From: CAYIGN01 sp964363055
Lineage (GTDB): Bacteria; Patescibacteriota; Minisyncoccia; Sungbacterales; HO2-52-23
Reading direction: 5' to 3'
Length of the DNA stretch: 22,541 nucleotides
Assembly: GCA_964363055.1 (NCBI GenBank)
Contig: CAYIGN010000003.1
Location: 1-22,541, forward strand
Shown: positions 13,573-20,056 of the stretch, one piece after another
Layout of the letters: each line of letters opens with the position of its first letter
Numbering within the stretch: position 1 is the first letter of the stretch
Notes under the pieces: model-generated
Database searches by the model: none
What the model was told of the DNA's origin: nothing
The model's input: the letters and a program-made list of their open reading frames with translations, nothing else
Translations under genes and position numbers: made by a program

Positions 13573-14289
13573 TTATATTGTAGAATCTATGGTTATGCCG
13601 AGCGTGCGGACGCGGTCGAGATGATGCGCGGCAACCGTTTTAACCTCTGCTAATACCTCTGCTTCGCCTCGCGCCTGTAATATTTTCATAAGGCGCTTTG
13701 TAATGGGTATGAAGCGCAAATTAAGAATTTTTTTGATCGAATCGGCATTTTGAGAAAAATCCTCTCCGAACACCATGGCAAAATGATTTCCTTGCATATT
13801 ATCAACCCATTTGCTTACGAGTGCTTCGAGCACATCAATATCCGCAAGTTCTGATTCAAACGCATCAAAAGATGATAGTAAGTCCTGTTGCGCATGCAGC
13901 GGCAAAGATGCGCTTAATTCTTCCAAGCCCCGGCGCTCGCTCCTCTTATCATCCGCTTGCAGGCCAGTCACCACACGGTAGAGCGGCGTATCCGCATAAC
14001 GGATCTCTCCCAGATCATGATTCAGCAGCATTTCATATACGGTAAGAGAATCTACCAGGCGGTTGAGCGCCGGGCAGAGGCGACGTAGCTGAAACCAAAA
14101 TTCCATACACGCCCATGCGTGCTCGTTAATAGATTCGCGCCAGCCGCTCTCGCGCGCATTCTTCATGTACGGCGTATCCGCAAACCGAAATTTCCAATTC
14201 CCTCCATAGGAATTGGCTATAAATTCATATACACCGTCAAGCGCCTCTTGGCCCAACATATTCAGTCCTATTTTACTTCGTACTCCCAT
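13573..14289 (-). CDS. HD-domain phosphohydrolase
   Basis: The 238-residue protein carries an HD-type metal site: His57 in NEHAWACMEF, His91-Asp92 in LLNHDLGEI and a candidate final Asp163 in KWVDNMQGN. The order and spacing resemble the HD_3/YfbR-like group, which includes nucleotidases acting on deoxynucleoside monophosphates; the actual substrate is unknown. No membrane segments or signal peptide are present. The ATG at 14289 follows a GGCAGCCGGG stretch rather than a clear ribosome-binding site. An extended -10 at 14408 is the nearest promoter candidate. It appears to be transcribed alone, with hairpins after its stop. Confidence 0.8.
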   Translation of the reverse strand: MGVRSKIGLNMLGQEALDGVYEFIANSYGGNWKFRFADTPYMKNARESGWRESINEHAWACMEFWFQLRRLCPALNRLVDSLTVYEMLLNHDLGEIRYADTPLYRVVTGLQADDKRSERRGLEELSASLPLHAQQDLLSSFDAFESELADIDVLEALVSKWVDNMQGNHFAMVFGEDFSQNADSIKKILNLRFIPITKRLMKILQARGEAEVLAEVKTVAAHHLDRVRTLGITIDSTI

Positions 14290-14407
14290 CCCGGCTGCCA
14301 GGATTTGGTTTTTCTCCAGTGGTCGCGGCGTGTACGAAATAAGTAATTCTCACTAACATGACATTTTGTGGATAACTTCCTTTTTTTCCAACGGCTGATG
14401 CTGATAA

Positions 14408-14416
14408 AGTATACCA
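14408..14416 (-). promoter_or_regulatory. Extended -10 promoter candidate for the HD gene
   Basis: TGGTATACT on the minus strand is a good extended -10 element, about 120 bases upstream of the HD ATG. No convincing -35 is seen; the upstream bases are instead an 11-bp tandem repeat containing TGATCA. Confidence 0.4.
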
Positions 14417-14417
14417 T

Positions 14418-14439
14418 ATATGATCACTATATGATCACT
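14418..14439. repeat. Two tandem copies of ATATGATCACT
   Basis: The 11-bp unit is repeated exactly, each copy containing the palindrome TGATCA one helical turn apart. It lies between a minus-strand -10 element (14408) and the plus-strand small exported ORF (14431), where a regulator could control both directions. Confidence 0.65.
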
Positions 14440-14743
14440 GTCCGGAAGATTTGCTTTTGGCTTTTGGCTGCAGCTTTTTTGGCGATGCCGCTTTTTTCTT
14501 TATGATGGTCCGGCGCTTGATCCTGTGAAGAAATATGTCGTGAAAATTGACTCTCCGGGCGCCATTATCAGGACTTCTAATGGCGACAACACGACCAATA
14601 TATCCATGGTTAAAAAAGTAGAGAAATTTTGGGTCGCCGCCGCGACCACAACCGCCCTCACGCGCGATGAGTATGCGCGCTTCGCGCAGATTCTGAATGC
14701 CCTTTCCAACGTACTCCCCGCCCTCAGCCAGACTCTAAAATAG
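14431..14743 (+). pseudogene. Small exported protein gene split by a frame break at a T6 run
   Basis: From ATG 14431 the frame encodes a convincing signal peptide, MITVRKICFWLLAAAF, then LAMPLFSL and TGA at 14503-14505. In the next frame the sequence continues from the same point as FLYDGPALDPVKKYVVKIDS and on for about 80 residues to TAG 14741, with GTG 14525 as the only nearby start. Removing one T from the T6 run (14492-14497) restores one protein of about 103 residues: a signal peptide followed by a small unrecognised domain. It may be a phase-variable or decayed gene, a sequencing error, or +1 programmed shifting. It is one of only two plus-strand genes in the window. Confidence 0.55.
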
Positions 14744-14762
14744 AAAATGCGGCTTCGCCGCA
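14738..14762 (-). terminator. Intrinsic terminator of the DedA-like gene
   Basis: On the minus strand TGCGGC-GAA-GCCGCA is a perfect 6-bp stem followed by TTTTCTATTTT. It lies 45 bases past the DedA-like stop and also overlaps the end of the convergent plus-strand ORF. Confidence 0.75.
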
Positions 14763-14806
14763 CAAGATCCAGCGCGGACAACCTCATCATGCGAAAGTGC
14801 GCCGGT

Positions 14807-15376
14807 TTAGGCGCCAAAAACGCGCAGTAACCCCGCAGTGTAAAGCATGTTGAACACGAGGTTCCCGGCGAAGGCGATCGGCAGGATATGCGCCAGGCGA
14901 TACCCCAGGAATCCGAGCGGTGCTGCGAGTACTTCATTTGGGAGAGGGATGAACGCCGCAAAGAAAAAGAAGACAATCAGCGGGACGGAACGGGATCGCC
15001 CCTGCATTCCCTCAAGCCAACGCACTATCTTGGGGCCCCGCAGAACGCCGACTGCCTGCCTGCCGATTTTCCCCATTAAATAGGCGGGGACGTCCGCGAT
15101 CGTTACTCCGACCCCGATGATAAAAATTGCGATCCAGAAATTCAGGCCGGAAGCGAGGAAGAGCGGCATAAACGCAACCGCCGGAACAGGCACCGCGAGG
15201 TTAAAGCCGCTGATCAATGCGATCACAAAAAGCCCTGCATAGCCGTAGGATGAGATGAGCGATCTGGCTGCTTCGCTCGTCTGCACATACCGCGCAGCAT
15301 AAATCGCCAGCGTAAGTACCGCCGCCACCACCGCTCCCTGCGCAAAAACTTTCAACCGAGTTTTTACGATACCCAT
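14807..15376 (-). CDS. DedA/VTT-family membrane protein
   Basis: The 189-residue polytopic protein has the VTT domain signatures: a re-entrant segment LISGFNLAVPVPAVAFMPLF and the FIPLPNEVLAAPLGFLGY region, where the Pro and Glu are conserved in DedA/TVP38 proteins. Such proteins are lipid scramblases or flippases, for example for polyprenyl phosphate or phosphatidylethanolamine. The frame opens at TTG 15391; I prefer ATG 15376. Upstream is an inverted repeat (15395-15414) sharing sequence with the one before msrB. A terminator follows at 14738-14762, so it is probably a single-gene unit. Confidence 0.78.
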   Translation of the reverse strand: MGIVKTRLKVFAQGAVVAAVLTLAIYAARYVQTSEAARSLISSYGYAGLFVIALISGFNLAVPVPAVAFMPLFLASGLNFWIAIFIIGVGVTIADVPAYLMGKIGRQAVGVLRGPKIVRWLEGMQGRSRSVPLIVFFFFAAFIPLPNEVLAAPLGFLGYRLAHILPIAFAGNLVFNMLYTAGLLRVFGA

Positions 15377-15394
15377 ATCATCAGTCCGCAATAT

Positions 15395-15414
15395 CCTTAC
15401 AAACTCCAGTTTGT
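15395..15414. repeat. Inverted repeat before the DedA-like gene, related to the msrB one
   Basis: ACAAACT-CC-AGTTTGT (15399-15414) is a perfect 7-bp inverted repeat with CCTT in front. CCTTACAAACTC and AGTTT are shared with 10247-10264 before msrB, in the same orientation and a similar distance from the start codon. Confidence 0.6.
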
Positions 15415-15454
15415 TTTGTAAAGATGTTGTTAAGATCCCTTTTCTTATTCAATT

Positions 15455-15745
15455 TCAATCAGCGTCTTTGCCCGCCAACTTCTTGAGTAAAACCCATTCT
15501 TCTCTTTGGCCCGAGGCGCCGCGATTCCAATAAATCTCGTACTGCGCGTCGTCCTCAAGCTCAATAATGTAGTGCACGCGGTGGCGCCGCCGCCACCATG
15601 CGTCTTCCAGCGTATGCTCTTCCCACCGTCTTATGACATTTCTGACGGCGTATTCTTCCTTACCCGCCTTGATCTTCACCGGCCGCTTCCACCCCGTCTC
15701 CTGCACATACTCCACTTTGATTTTCTTTGAGATGAAATGTTCCAT
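15455..15745 (-). CDS. DUF6504-like small protein
   Basis: The 96-residue basic and aromatic protein has the pattern RNVIRRWEEHTLEDAWWRRR, then HYIIELEDDAQYEIYWNR and EEWVLLKKLAG. This fits the DUF6504 family, small proteins often encoded beside error-prone polymerases (ImuB/DnaE2 cassettes). No polymerase is encoded here, so the usual context is missing. No membrane segment or signal is present; nucleic-acid binding is plausible from charge but not shown. The start ATG lies 12 bases after a hairpin at 15758-15778. The family call is from memory of the motif and should be treated as moderate. Confidence 0.6.
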   Translation of the reverse strand: MEHFISKKIKVEYVQETGWKRPVKIKAGKEEYAVRNVIRRWEEHTLEDAWWRRRHRVHYIIELEDDAQYEIYWNRGASGQREEWVLLKKLAGKDAD

Positions 15746-15757
15746 CCACGTTGTTCT

Positions 15758-15778
15758 CTATGAGGCCCGTCCTCATAG
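15758..15778. repeat. 8-bp hairpin spanning the stop of the membrane protein gene
   Basis: CTATGAGG-CCCGT-CCTCATAG is perfect, and the right arm contains the stop codon of the gene ending at 15773. On the plus strand it is followed by GGTTTTT, which would suit a plus-strand terminator, but no plus-strand gene precedes it. Confidence 0.55.
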
Positions 15779-16381
15779 GGTTTTTCGAAGAAAGGGATGA
15801 AAATTGATTAAGGTCCCTATCATAATCGAAAGGAGAGAGACCCCATAATATAGGGACCCTCTCCTTACTGATTTGTAGTGCTCAATCCATGCATGTATAT
15901 CGTTAAGCGTCCCGATTGGATAGGCATATATCGCTTCGGGAGGGATTTTCTCAAATCCTAAAAGTCTCGGGTCTGGAATTATGGAAGGGTCAAAGTTTAT
16001 TGCCACTCTGGTTGTTGGCGGAACAAAAGATACTCTACCGATTTTCGGCCCACCATCTATCATATTGGGTGTCGCAAAGGCCCCGATGCTAATAATTTTA
16101 CTCTTGTTGGAATCGTCCAGAACGAGGTATACGGAAGTATTCTCGTCAACTAAAGTTAAGAGATCAGAAAAAATCTTATCACCTCTCTTAATTTCCATTG
16201 GTCTTCCATTGACATCTTTTGAACCCAAGATCGTTATCACTGAGTCAAACTTATCCCAGCTAAGAAGGTGGTCTAAAAAATCAAGACCTTCATTATTAAG
16301 TTGAATTATAAAGAGTAGTCCTGGAATAATAACAACTGCAACTAGGGGTAGGATAAGATGCGTTACAACATCCTTACTCAT
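15773..16381 (-). CDS. Unrecognised two-helix membrane protein fused to the tRNA-Gln 3' end
   Basis: I do not recognise this 202-residue protein. It has a membrane helix at residues about 8-26 (LILPLVAVVIIPGLLFIIQL) and another near 173-193 (GVSLLSIMIGTLINF). A soluble, probably extracytoplasmic part of about 145 residues, beta-rich and without cysteines, lies between. The ATG lies two bases after the tRNA-Gln discriminator base; any frame reading upstream runs through the tRNA and is spurious. No ribosome-binding site is possible outside the tRNA itself, so translation would depend on the processed, nearly leaderless mRNA. The gene is visibly more AT-rich than its neighbours, suggesting acquisition next to the tRNA. 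Confidence 0.7.
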   Translation of the reverse strand: MSKDVVTHLILPLVAVVIIPGLLFIIQLNNEGLDFLDHLLSWDKFDSVITILGSKDVNGRPMEIKRGDKIFSDLLTLVDENTSVYLVLDDSNKSKIISIGAFATPNMIDGGPKIGRVSFVPPTTRVAINFDPSIIPDPRLLGFEKIPPEAIYAYPIGTLNDIHAWIEHYKSVRRGSLYYGVSLLSIMIGTLINFHPFLRKTL

Positions 16382-16383
16382 AA

Positions 16384-16454
16384 CTGCCGGGCAGGGATTC
16401 GAACCCCGATACTCGCCTCCAAAGGGCGATGTCCTACCATTAGACGACCCGGCA
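16384..16454 (-). tRNA. tRNA-Gln (anticodon TTG)
   Basis: Read on the minus strand it folds into a full cloverleaf: acceptor TGCCGGG/CCCGGCA, D arm GTCT/GGAC, anticodon stem TCGCC/GGCGA with loop CTTTGGA (anticodon TTG, reading CAA), a 4-base variable loop and T arm CGGGG-TTCGAAT-CCCTG. The discriminator is G, as expected for Gln, and CCA is not encoded. It lies 4 bases after the hicA stop and 2 bases before the next ATG. Confidence 0.97.
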
Positions 16455-16458
16455 ATAA

Positions 16459-16671
16459 TTATGCGTTCCGCCATTCTTTTGACGAAATCTCGGCTTGGCG
16501 GAGGATTTCGGAAAGGAGCTGTCGGGAAATATCTCCTTCGTGCGGATTGGGAATATGAACTTTCAGTTCACCTTTTATCATAAACAAATGACGGCCTCCG
16601 GAGTAGGGGCCGTCAAAACCGAGGTTCCTGAATTTCTGCACGAGCTTACGCCACGAGATTTCCTGCGGCAT
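16459..16671 (-). CDS. hicA: HicA-family mRNA interferase toxin
   Basis: The 70-residue protein shows the double-stranded-RNA-binding-like HicA fold signature: LVQKFRNLGF, then GGRHLFM with the catalytic His28, and HIPNPHEGDISRQLLSEILRQAEIS. HicA cleaves mRNA and is neutralised by HicB. It begins one base after the hicB stop and ends 4 bases before tRNA-Gln. Antitoxin-first order is the less common arrangement but is well known for the family. All expected residues are present, so the toxin should be active. Confidence 0.92.
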   Translation of the reverse strand: MPQEISWRKLVQKFRNLGFDGPYSGGRHLFMIKGELKVHIPNPHEGDISRQLLSEILRQAEISSKEWRNA

Positions 16672-16672
16672 A

Positions 16673-16915
16673 CTATCCTCTCACCAACTCTCTGCGATCA
16701 AACTTCAACTTCAAGCCGGGGACAACGTCGCTATACTTCACCTGCAGCAACAGCCATTCTTCAAGCACCTCTCGCAGCTCTTCTCGGCAGTCCTCCAAGT
16801 TTCTGGCATTCGCCCACACCCCTTTTGTTCCAGGAACCTCTCCGAAATAACTCCGGTCCTTCAGGAGTTTGTATCTTGCAGTCTTCAGCTTCTGTGCAAT
16901 CAACTCGCTAAACAT
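16673..16915 (-). CDS. hicB: HicB-family antitoxin
   Basis: The 80-residue protein has the partial RNase-H-like HicB fold: SYFGEVPGTKGVWANARNLEDCREELREVLEEWLLL. It is short, without an obvious C-terminal DNA-binding domain, so autoregulation by this protein is uncertain. It neutralises the HicA encoded one base downstream. The ATG at 16915 follows a near-consensus promoter by 6 bases, so the mRNA should be leaderless. Confidence 0.9.
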   Translation of the reverse strand: MFSELIAQKLKTARYKLLKDRSYFGEVPGTKGVWANARNLEDCREELREVLEEWLLLQVKYSDVVPGLKLKFDRRELVRG

Positions 16916-16921
16916 AATGCC

Positions 16922-16950
16922 AGCATACTCGTCGTAAATCCAATTGTCAA
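16922..16950 (-). promoter_or_regulatory. Promoter of hicBA (and probably tRNA-Gln), leaderless
   Basis: A perfect -35 TTGACA (16945-16950), 17 bases and TATGCT (16922-16927) on the minus strand, with the hicB ATG 6 bases after the -10. The -35 shares the stop TGA of dnaX (GTTTGACA). Confidence 0.85.
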
Positions 16951-18056
16951 ACCTCGCTCTTTTCCTCGCCCATCAATTCAATCACCGTAAGTTCCAGCGG
17001 GAGTTGGGGGATAGGGGTGCGCTTGAAGCGCTGGAGGTTGTCAAAGATGAGATTGACGCTGCGGGCGAGATTGGCGGGGGTAAATGCGGCAAGATGCGCG
17101 GTGATGTGCTCATATTCATCCGGCAGGAGCTCGGCGGCAACATACGGCTTCAACGCGGCATCGGTTTTGAGAAATAGAGCGGAGCGGAAGTAATGGAGCA
17201 TCAGGCGCGAAAAGTGCGCGAGGTCGTAGCCGGCTTCGGCCAGCTGCTGGATGAGCGCTAAGGCGGCCGGCGCGTCTTTTTTGGCAATGAGCGAGAACAT
17301 CTCTTTGGCTGCTTCGCGCTTGGGCAAGCCGAGGATTGCTTCAACCCGCTCGCGGGTGATCTCTTTGTCCTCCACGGCCATAATCTGCCCAAGTATGCTT
17401 TCCGCATCGCGCACCCCTCCTTCGGCGGCAAAAGCGACCAGGCGGCCGGCATCCTCGGCCAACTCTACCCCTTCTTTTTTGGCGATTTGCGCCAAGCGCC
17501 CGGCGATTTGCTCCGCATTCGGCCTGCGGAATGGATGGTGTTGGGTGCGCGATACTATGGTTGCGGGAACTTTCTCAAGTTCAGTCGTTGCGAGGACAAA
17601 TACGGCGTGGGCCGGCGGCTCTTCCAGTGTTTTCAAAAGCGCATTGAAGGCGTCTTTGGTGAGCTGATGCACCTCGTCAATGATGTAGGTTTTGTATTTT
17701 CCGCGCGTCGGCACAAACCGCACGCCGTCGCGGAGCTCCCGCACCTCGTCAATTCCGCGGTTGGAGGCCGCATCAATTTCAATGAGATCGAGCGCCTTGC
17801 CGCTGTTGTAATCCTGGCAGGATGCGCACTGATTGCAGGGTACCTCGCCAGCGCCATTTTGTTCGCAGTTCAAGGACTTGGCAATCAGCCGCGCCACGGT
17901 TGTTTTGCCGACCCCGCGAGGCCCGGAAAACAAGTAAGCGTGCGCCACCCGTCCCATTCTAAAAGCATTGGTGATCGCGGAGACCACGTGTTGTTGACCG
18001 ACAAGCTCATCAAAACTGCGGGGCCGGTACTTGCGATATAACACTAATTCATTCAT
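16947..18056 (-). CDS. dnaX: DNA polymerase III subunit gamma/tau, short form
   Basis: The 369-residue clamp-loader ATPase starts MNELVLYRKYRPRSFDELVGQ, the standard DnaX N-terminus. It has Walker A GPRGVGKTT (45-53), four zinc cysteines (Cys64, 74, 77, 80), DEVH Walker B and sensor LATTE. The usual SRCQRF is replaced by SRTQHHPF. It ends after the oligomerisation domain and lacks the tau extension that binds DnaB and the polymerase, so it resembles a gamma-only protein. The frame extends to 18092, but ATG 18056 matches the family. It is divergent from the NusG-like gene, with 60 bases between the two starts. Confidence 0.95.
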   Translation of the reverse strand: MNELVLYRKYRPRSFDELVGQQHVVSAITNAFRMGRVAHAYLFSGPRGVGKTTVARLIAKSLNCEQNGAGEVPCNQCASCQDYNSGKALDLIEIDAASNRGIDEVRELRDGVRFVPTRGKYKTYIIDEVHQLTKDAFNALLKTLEEPPAHAVFVLATTELEKVPATIVSRTQHHPFRRPNAEQIAGRLAQIAKKEGVELAEDAGRLVAFAAEGGVRDAESILGQIMAVEDKEITRERVEAILGLPKREAAKEMFSLIAKKDAPAALALIQQLAEAGYDLAHFSRLMLHYFRSALFLKTDAALKPYVAAELLPDEYEHITAHLAAFTPANLARSVNLIFDNLQRFKRTPIPQLPLELTVIELMGEEKSEV

Positions 18057-18116
18057 AATAACAACGTTACAATAGCACATTTTTACCCCCAAAGGAAGCA
18101 GAGAAGGGAGAGGAAA

Positions 18117-18674
18117 ATGGCATCAATAATATGGCCGATTGACCCGAATGACCCGGTAAAAGAAAGCATGGTCCTTCCCGCCTGGTATGCGCTCTATACC
18201 CGCAGCCACTGTGAGCGTCTTGTTGATGATCATCTGAAGGCATGGGGTTTCCATACCTTTCTTCCTGAAGTTGAAGTATGGTCGCGGCGCGCCGGCATAC
18301 GGCACCTCATTTCCGTACCGCTCTTCCCGGGCTATCTCTTCCTCCACCACGCGATGGATAAACAAAGTTATCTGACAGTGCGCAAGACGCGGGGCCTTGT
18401 GATAATCCCGGGTGAGCGATGGGATCATCTTGCGGTAATACCGGATGAAGAGATTGAGGTGATCACGCGGGTGATGCGAAGCGGCATACCGATCCTGAGC
18501 CACCCGTATCTCCAAGAAGGAACGCGCATCCGTATCGTCGCAGGGCCGCTTGCCGGTGTAGAAGGCATCTTGGTCGAGCGCCGTCGGCAAAAAGGGCTCG
18601 TGGTTCTCTCCATTGAAATTCTCCAGCGGAGTATAGCCGTGGAGATAAAGGAGACCCTTGTCAACGCCATTTAG
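18117..18674 (+). CDS. NusG/RfaH/LoaP-like specialised transcription antiterminator
   Basis: The 185-residue protein has an N-terminal NGN domain (AWYALYTRSHCERLVDDHL, FLPEVEVWSRR, PLFPGYLFL) and a C-terminal KOW domain (GTRIRIVAGPLAGVEGILV). The sequence departs from housekeeping NusG and fits the UpxY/RfaH/LoaP group that promotes transcription of long polysaccharide or secondary-metabolite operons. Here it stands alone: the start has a good AGGGAG ribosome-binding site and a strong terminator follows 10 bases after the stop, so it is a single-gene unit acting in trans. A candidate target could be the GtrA/glycosyltransferase type genes, but nothing in the window proves it. Confidence 0.85.
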   Translation: MASIIWPIDPNDPVKESMVLPAWYALYTRSHCERLVDDHLKAWGFHTFLPEVEVWSRRAGIRHLISVPLFPGYLFLHHAMDKQSYLTVRKTRGLVIIPGERWDHLAVIPDEEIEVITRVMRSGIPILSHPYLQEGTRIRIVAGPLAGVEGILVERRRQKGLVVLSIEILQRSIAVEIKETLVNAI

Positions 18675-18684
18675 GAACGCAAGA

Positions 18685-18708
18685 GCCGGGGCAACCCGGC
18701 CTTTTTTT
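18685..18708 (+). terminator. Intrinsic terminator of the NusG-like gene
   Basis: GCCGGG-GCAA-CCCGGC forms a 6-bp GC stem with a stable tetraloop, followed by C and seven T residues. It lies 10 bases after the stop codon. Confidence 0.95.
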
Positions 18709-18767
18709 AACTCGCTGCCAGTTCTACCATAGTCGGAATGAGGTCATCAGCGGTGTAAAGACCCTCG

Positions 18768-19385
18768 TCACGATTCCTTGGTTGAGCGCTGACGAAATAC
18801 CAAGAACTTATATCCCGCGAAGTTCCAGAAGAGAGTAATGATAGTGGCAATGACTTTGGCGGCGTTGAGCGCTTGATTCGGTTCCAGCTTAAACGCCGAC
18901 GGAACATAGGTCGTAAGGGAGATCACTATGCCGCTGTTGATTATGACCCCGATCGCGGTGACAGCAAAGAATTTGGGAAAGTCGGCAAAGAGCGGCTCCG
19001 GGCCTCGGTCGCGGAATACCCAGAATTTATTCCAGAAGTAACTGTTGAAAACCGCGACCAGGAATCCGGGGAGATTCACCCCGCCGATGACCAGGCCGGC
19101 GGTGATGCCCGAGACCCGGCTCAAGAGATTGAGAATCCCAAAATCAATCGCGGTGTTGAGAAACCCGACCGCGACGAATTTGGCAAATTGCGCGAGGAAC
19201 GCAATCCGCCGCGAGGCAATCGCGCCTATCCAGAGACCGATTACCCAAACCAAAGCGCCTACCCAGGGCAAAACAAGCAGCATCGCCGGCCTCCGCATAC
19301 CGAGGTTAATCAGCGTCGGGATCGCGAATATGCCCACAAAGAATCCAACGAGTAAAACAATGGCGTAATCGGTCTTTGTTATCAT
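18768..19385 (-). CDS. GtrA-like membrane protein with N-terminal extension
   Basis: The 205-residue protein carries a GtrA domain with four helices: FAKFVAVGFLNTAIDFGILNLL, then NSYFWNKFWVFRD, VTAIGVIINSGIVISL and NFAGYKFLVFR. GtrA proteins flip or carry lipid-linked sugars for surface glycosylation. About 60 residues in front add two further membrane segments, which is more than the usual 130-residue family. The ATG overlaps the AbiEii-like stop (TGATG). Whether it belongs functionally with that gene is doubtful; coupling may be positional only. Confidence 0.83.
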   Translation of the reverse strand: MITKTDYAIVLLVGFFVGIFAIPTLINLGMRRPAMLLVLPWVGALVWVIGLWIGAIASRRIAFLAQFAKFVAVGFLNTAIDFGILNLLSRVSGITAGLVIGGVNLPGFLVAVFNSYFWNKFWVFRDRGPEPLFADFPKFFAVTAIGVIINSGIVISLTTYVPSAFKLEPNQALNAAKVIATIITLFWNFAGYKFLVFRQRSTKES

Positions 19386-20056
19386 CAGCGTCTAAAAATC
19401 TCCTTCTTCAATTTGCGCGCTTCCTTCACGAAAAAATCTTTCCACTCGCGATGATCAACCGGTTTGAGCATGCGCGGATAGTCGGAGGCCTCGGATGCCA
19501 TATTAAACCGCGATCCCAATTGAATCGGATCAATGTGCCAGTCAAACTTTGCTTTTGCTTTCATCAATAGATCGTAAATATCGTAACCTTTCTCCCGAAC
19601 GATTAAATAAATATCAATGAAGTCGCGGGCGCGCGGTTTCATTGCGATTGTATGCACTTTGTTCACCGCAATGTCCAAAATACTGTCCACCTCCAGTTGT
19701 TCGTAGCGGATGCCTTTCTCAATGCGCGGAAAAGGATAGTAGTTAAAATCAATCTTCAAGATGTCCTTCTCAGAAAAGTAGAGTTGGAACGAGTGGAGGC
19801 CGAGAAACTGACGATAATCAACACGGCTAATACCAAGCGGCTTCTGAATTTTCTTGACAAATGCGCGAATTGACAGGAGATTGATTTCTCGTTCGGAAAA
19901 AAGGTCTATGTCCTCCGACATTCGATGGAACAGATAAAACGCCGAGAGGGGCGTCCCTCCGGTAAAATAAAAGTTGCGGCGCAGATACGTCTCTTGTCCG
20001 GCCAATTGCAGAAACCTCACCTGTTCTTCGGTTATAATGCGTGTTTTCTCGGCCAT
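19385..20056 (-). CDS. AbiEii-family nucleotidyltransferase toxin
   Basis: The 223-residue protein shows the AbiEii/type IV toxin signature: YFTGGTPLSAFYLFHRMSED with DIDLF (Asp49, Asp51), third acidic Asp103 in LKIDF, and a C-terminal NKVHTIAMKPRARDFIDIYL block with Lys133 and Asp145. AbiEii toxins are nucleotidyltransferases (the related MenT modify tRNA) normally paired with an AbiEi antitoxin of 200 residues or more containing a winged helix. Here the only partner is a 70-residue protein whose gene overlaps the start by 25 bases. All catalytic motifs are intact. A housekeeping role is less likely given the family. Confidence 0.88.
   Translation of the reverse strand: MAEKTRIITEEQVRFLQLAGQETYLRRNFYFTGGTPLSAFYLFHRMSEDIDLFSEREINLLSIRAFVKKIQKPLGISRVDYRQFLGLHSFQLYFSEKDILKIDFNYYPFPRIEKGIRYEQLEVDSILDIAVNKVHTIAMKPRARDFIDIYLIVREKGYDIYDLLMKAKAKFDWHIDPIQLGSRFNMASEASDYPRMLKPVDHREWKDFFVKEARKLKKEIFRR

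Noticed and set aside
16384..16474. Upstream extension of the 202-residue membrane protein to 16474
   Set aside because: The extra 31 residues are a translation of the tRNA-Gln gene and the end of hicA.
18707..18767. Coding-like minus-strand tail NRDEGLYTADDLIPTMVELAAS after the GtrA-like stop
   Set aside because: The frame has no start of its own outside GtrA and runs into the NusG-like terminator; possibly a remnant, but not supportable.
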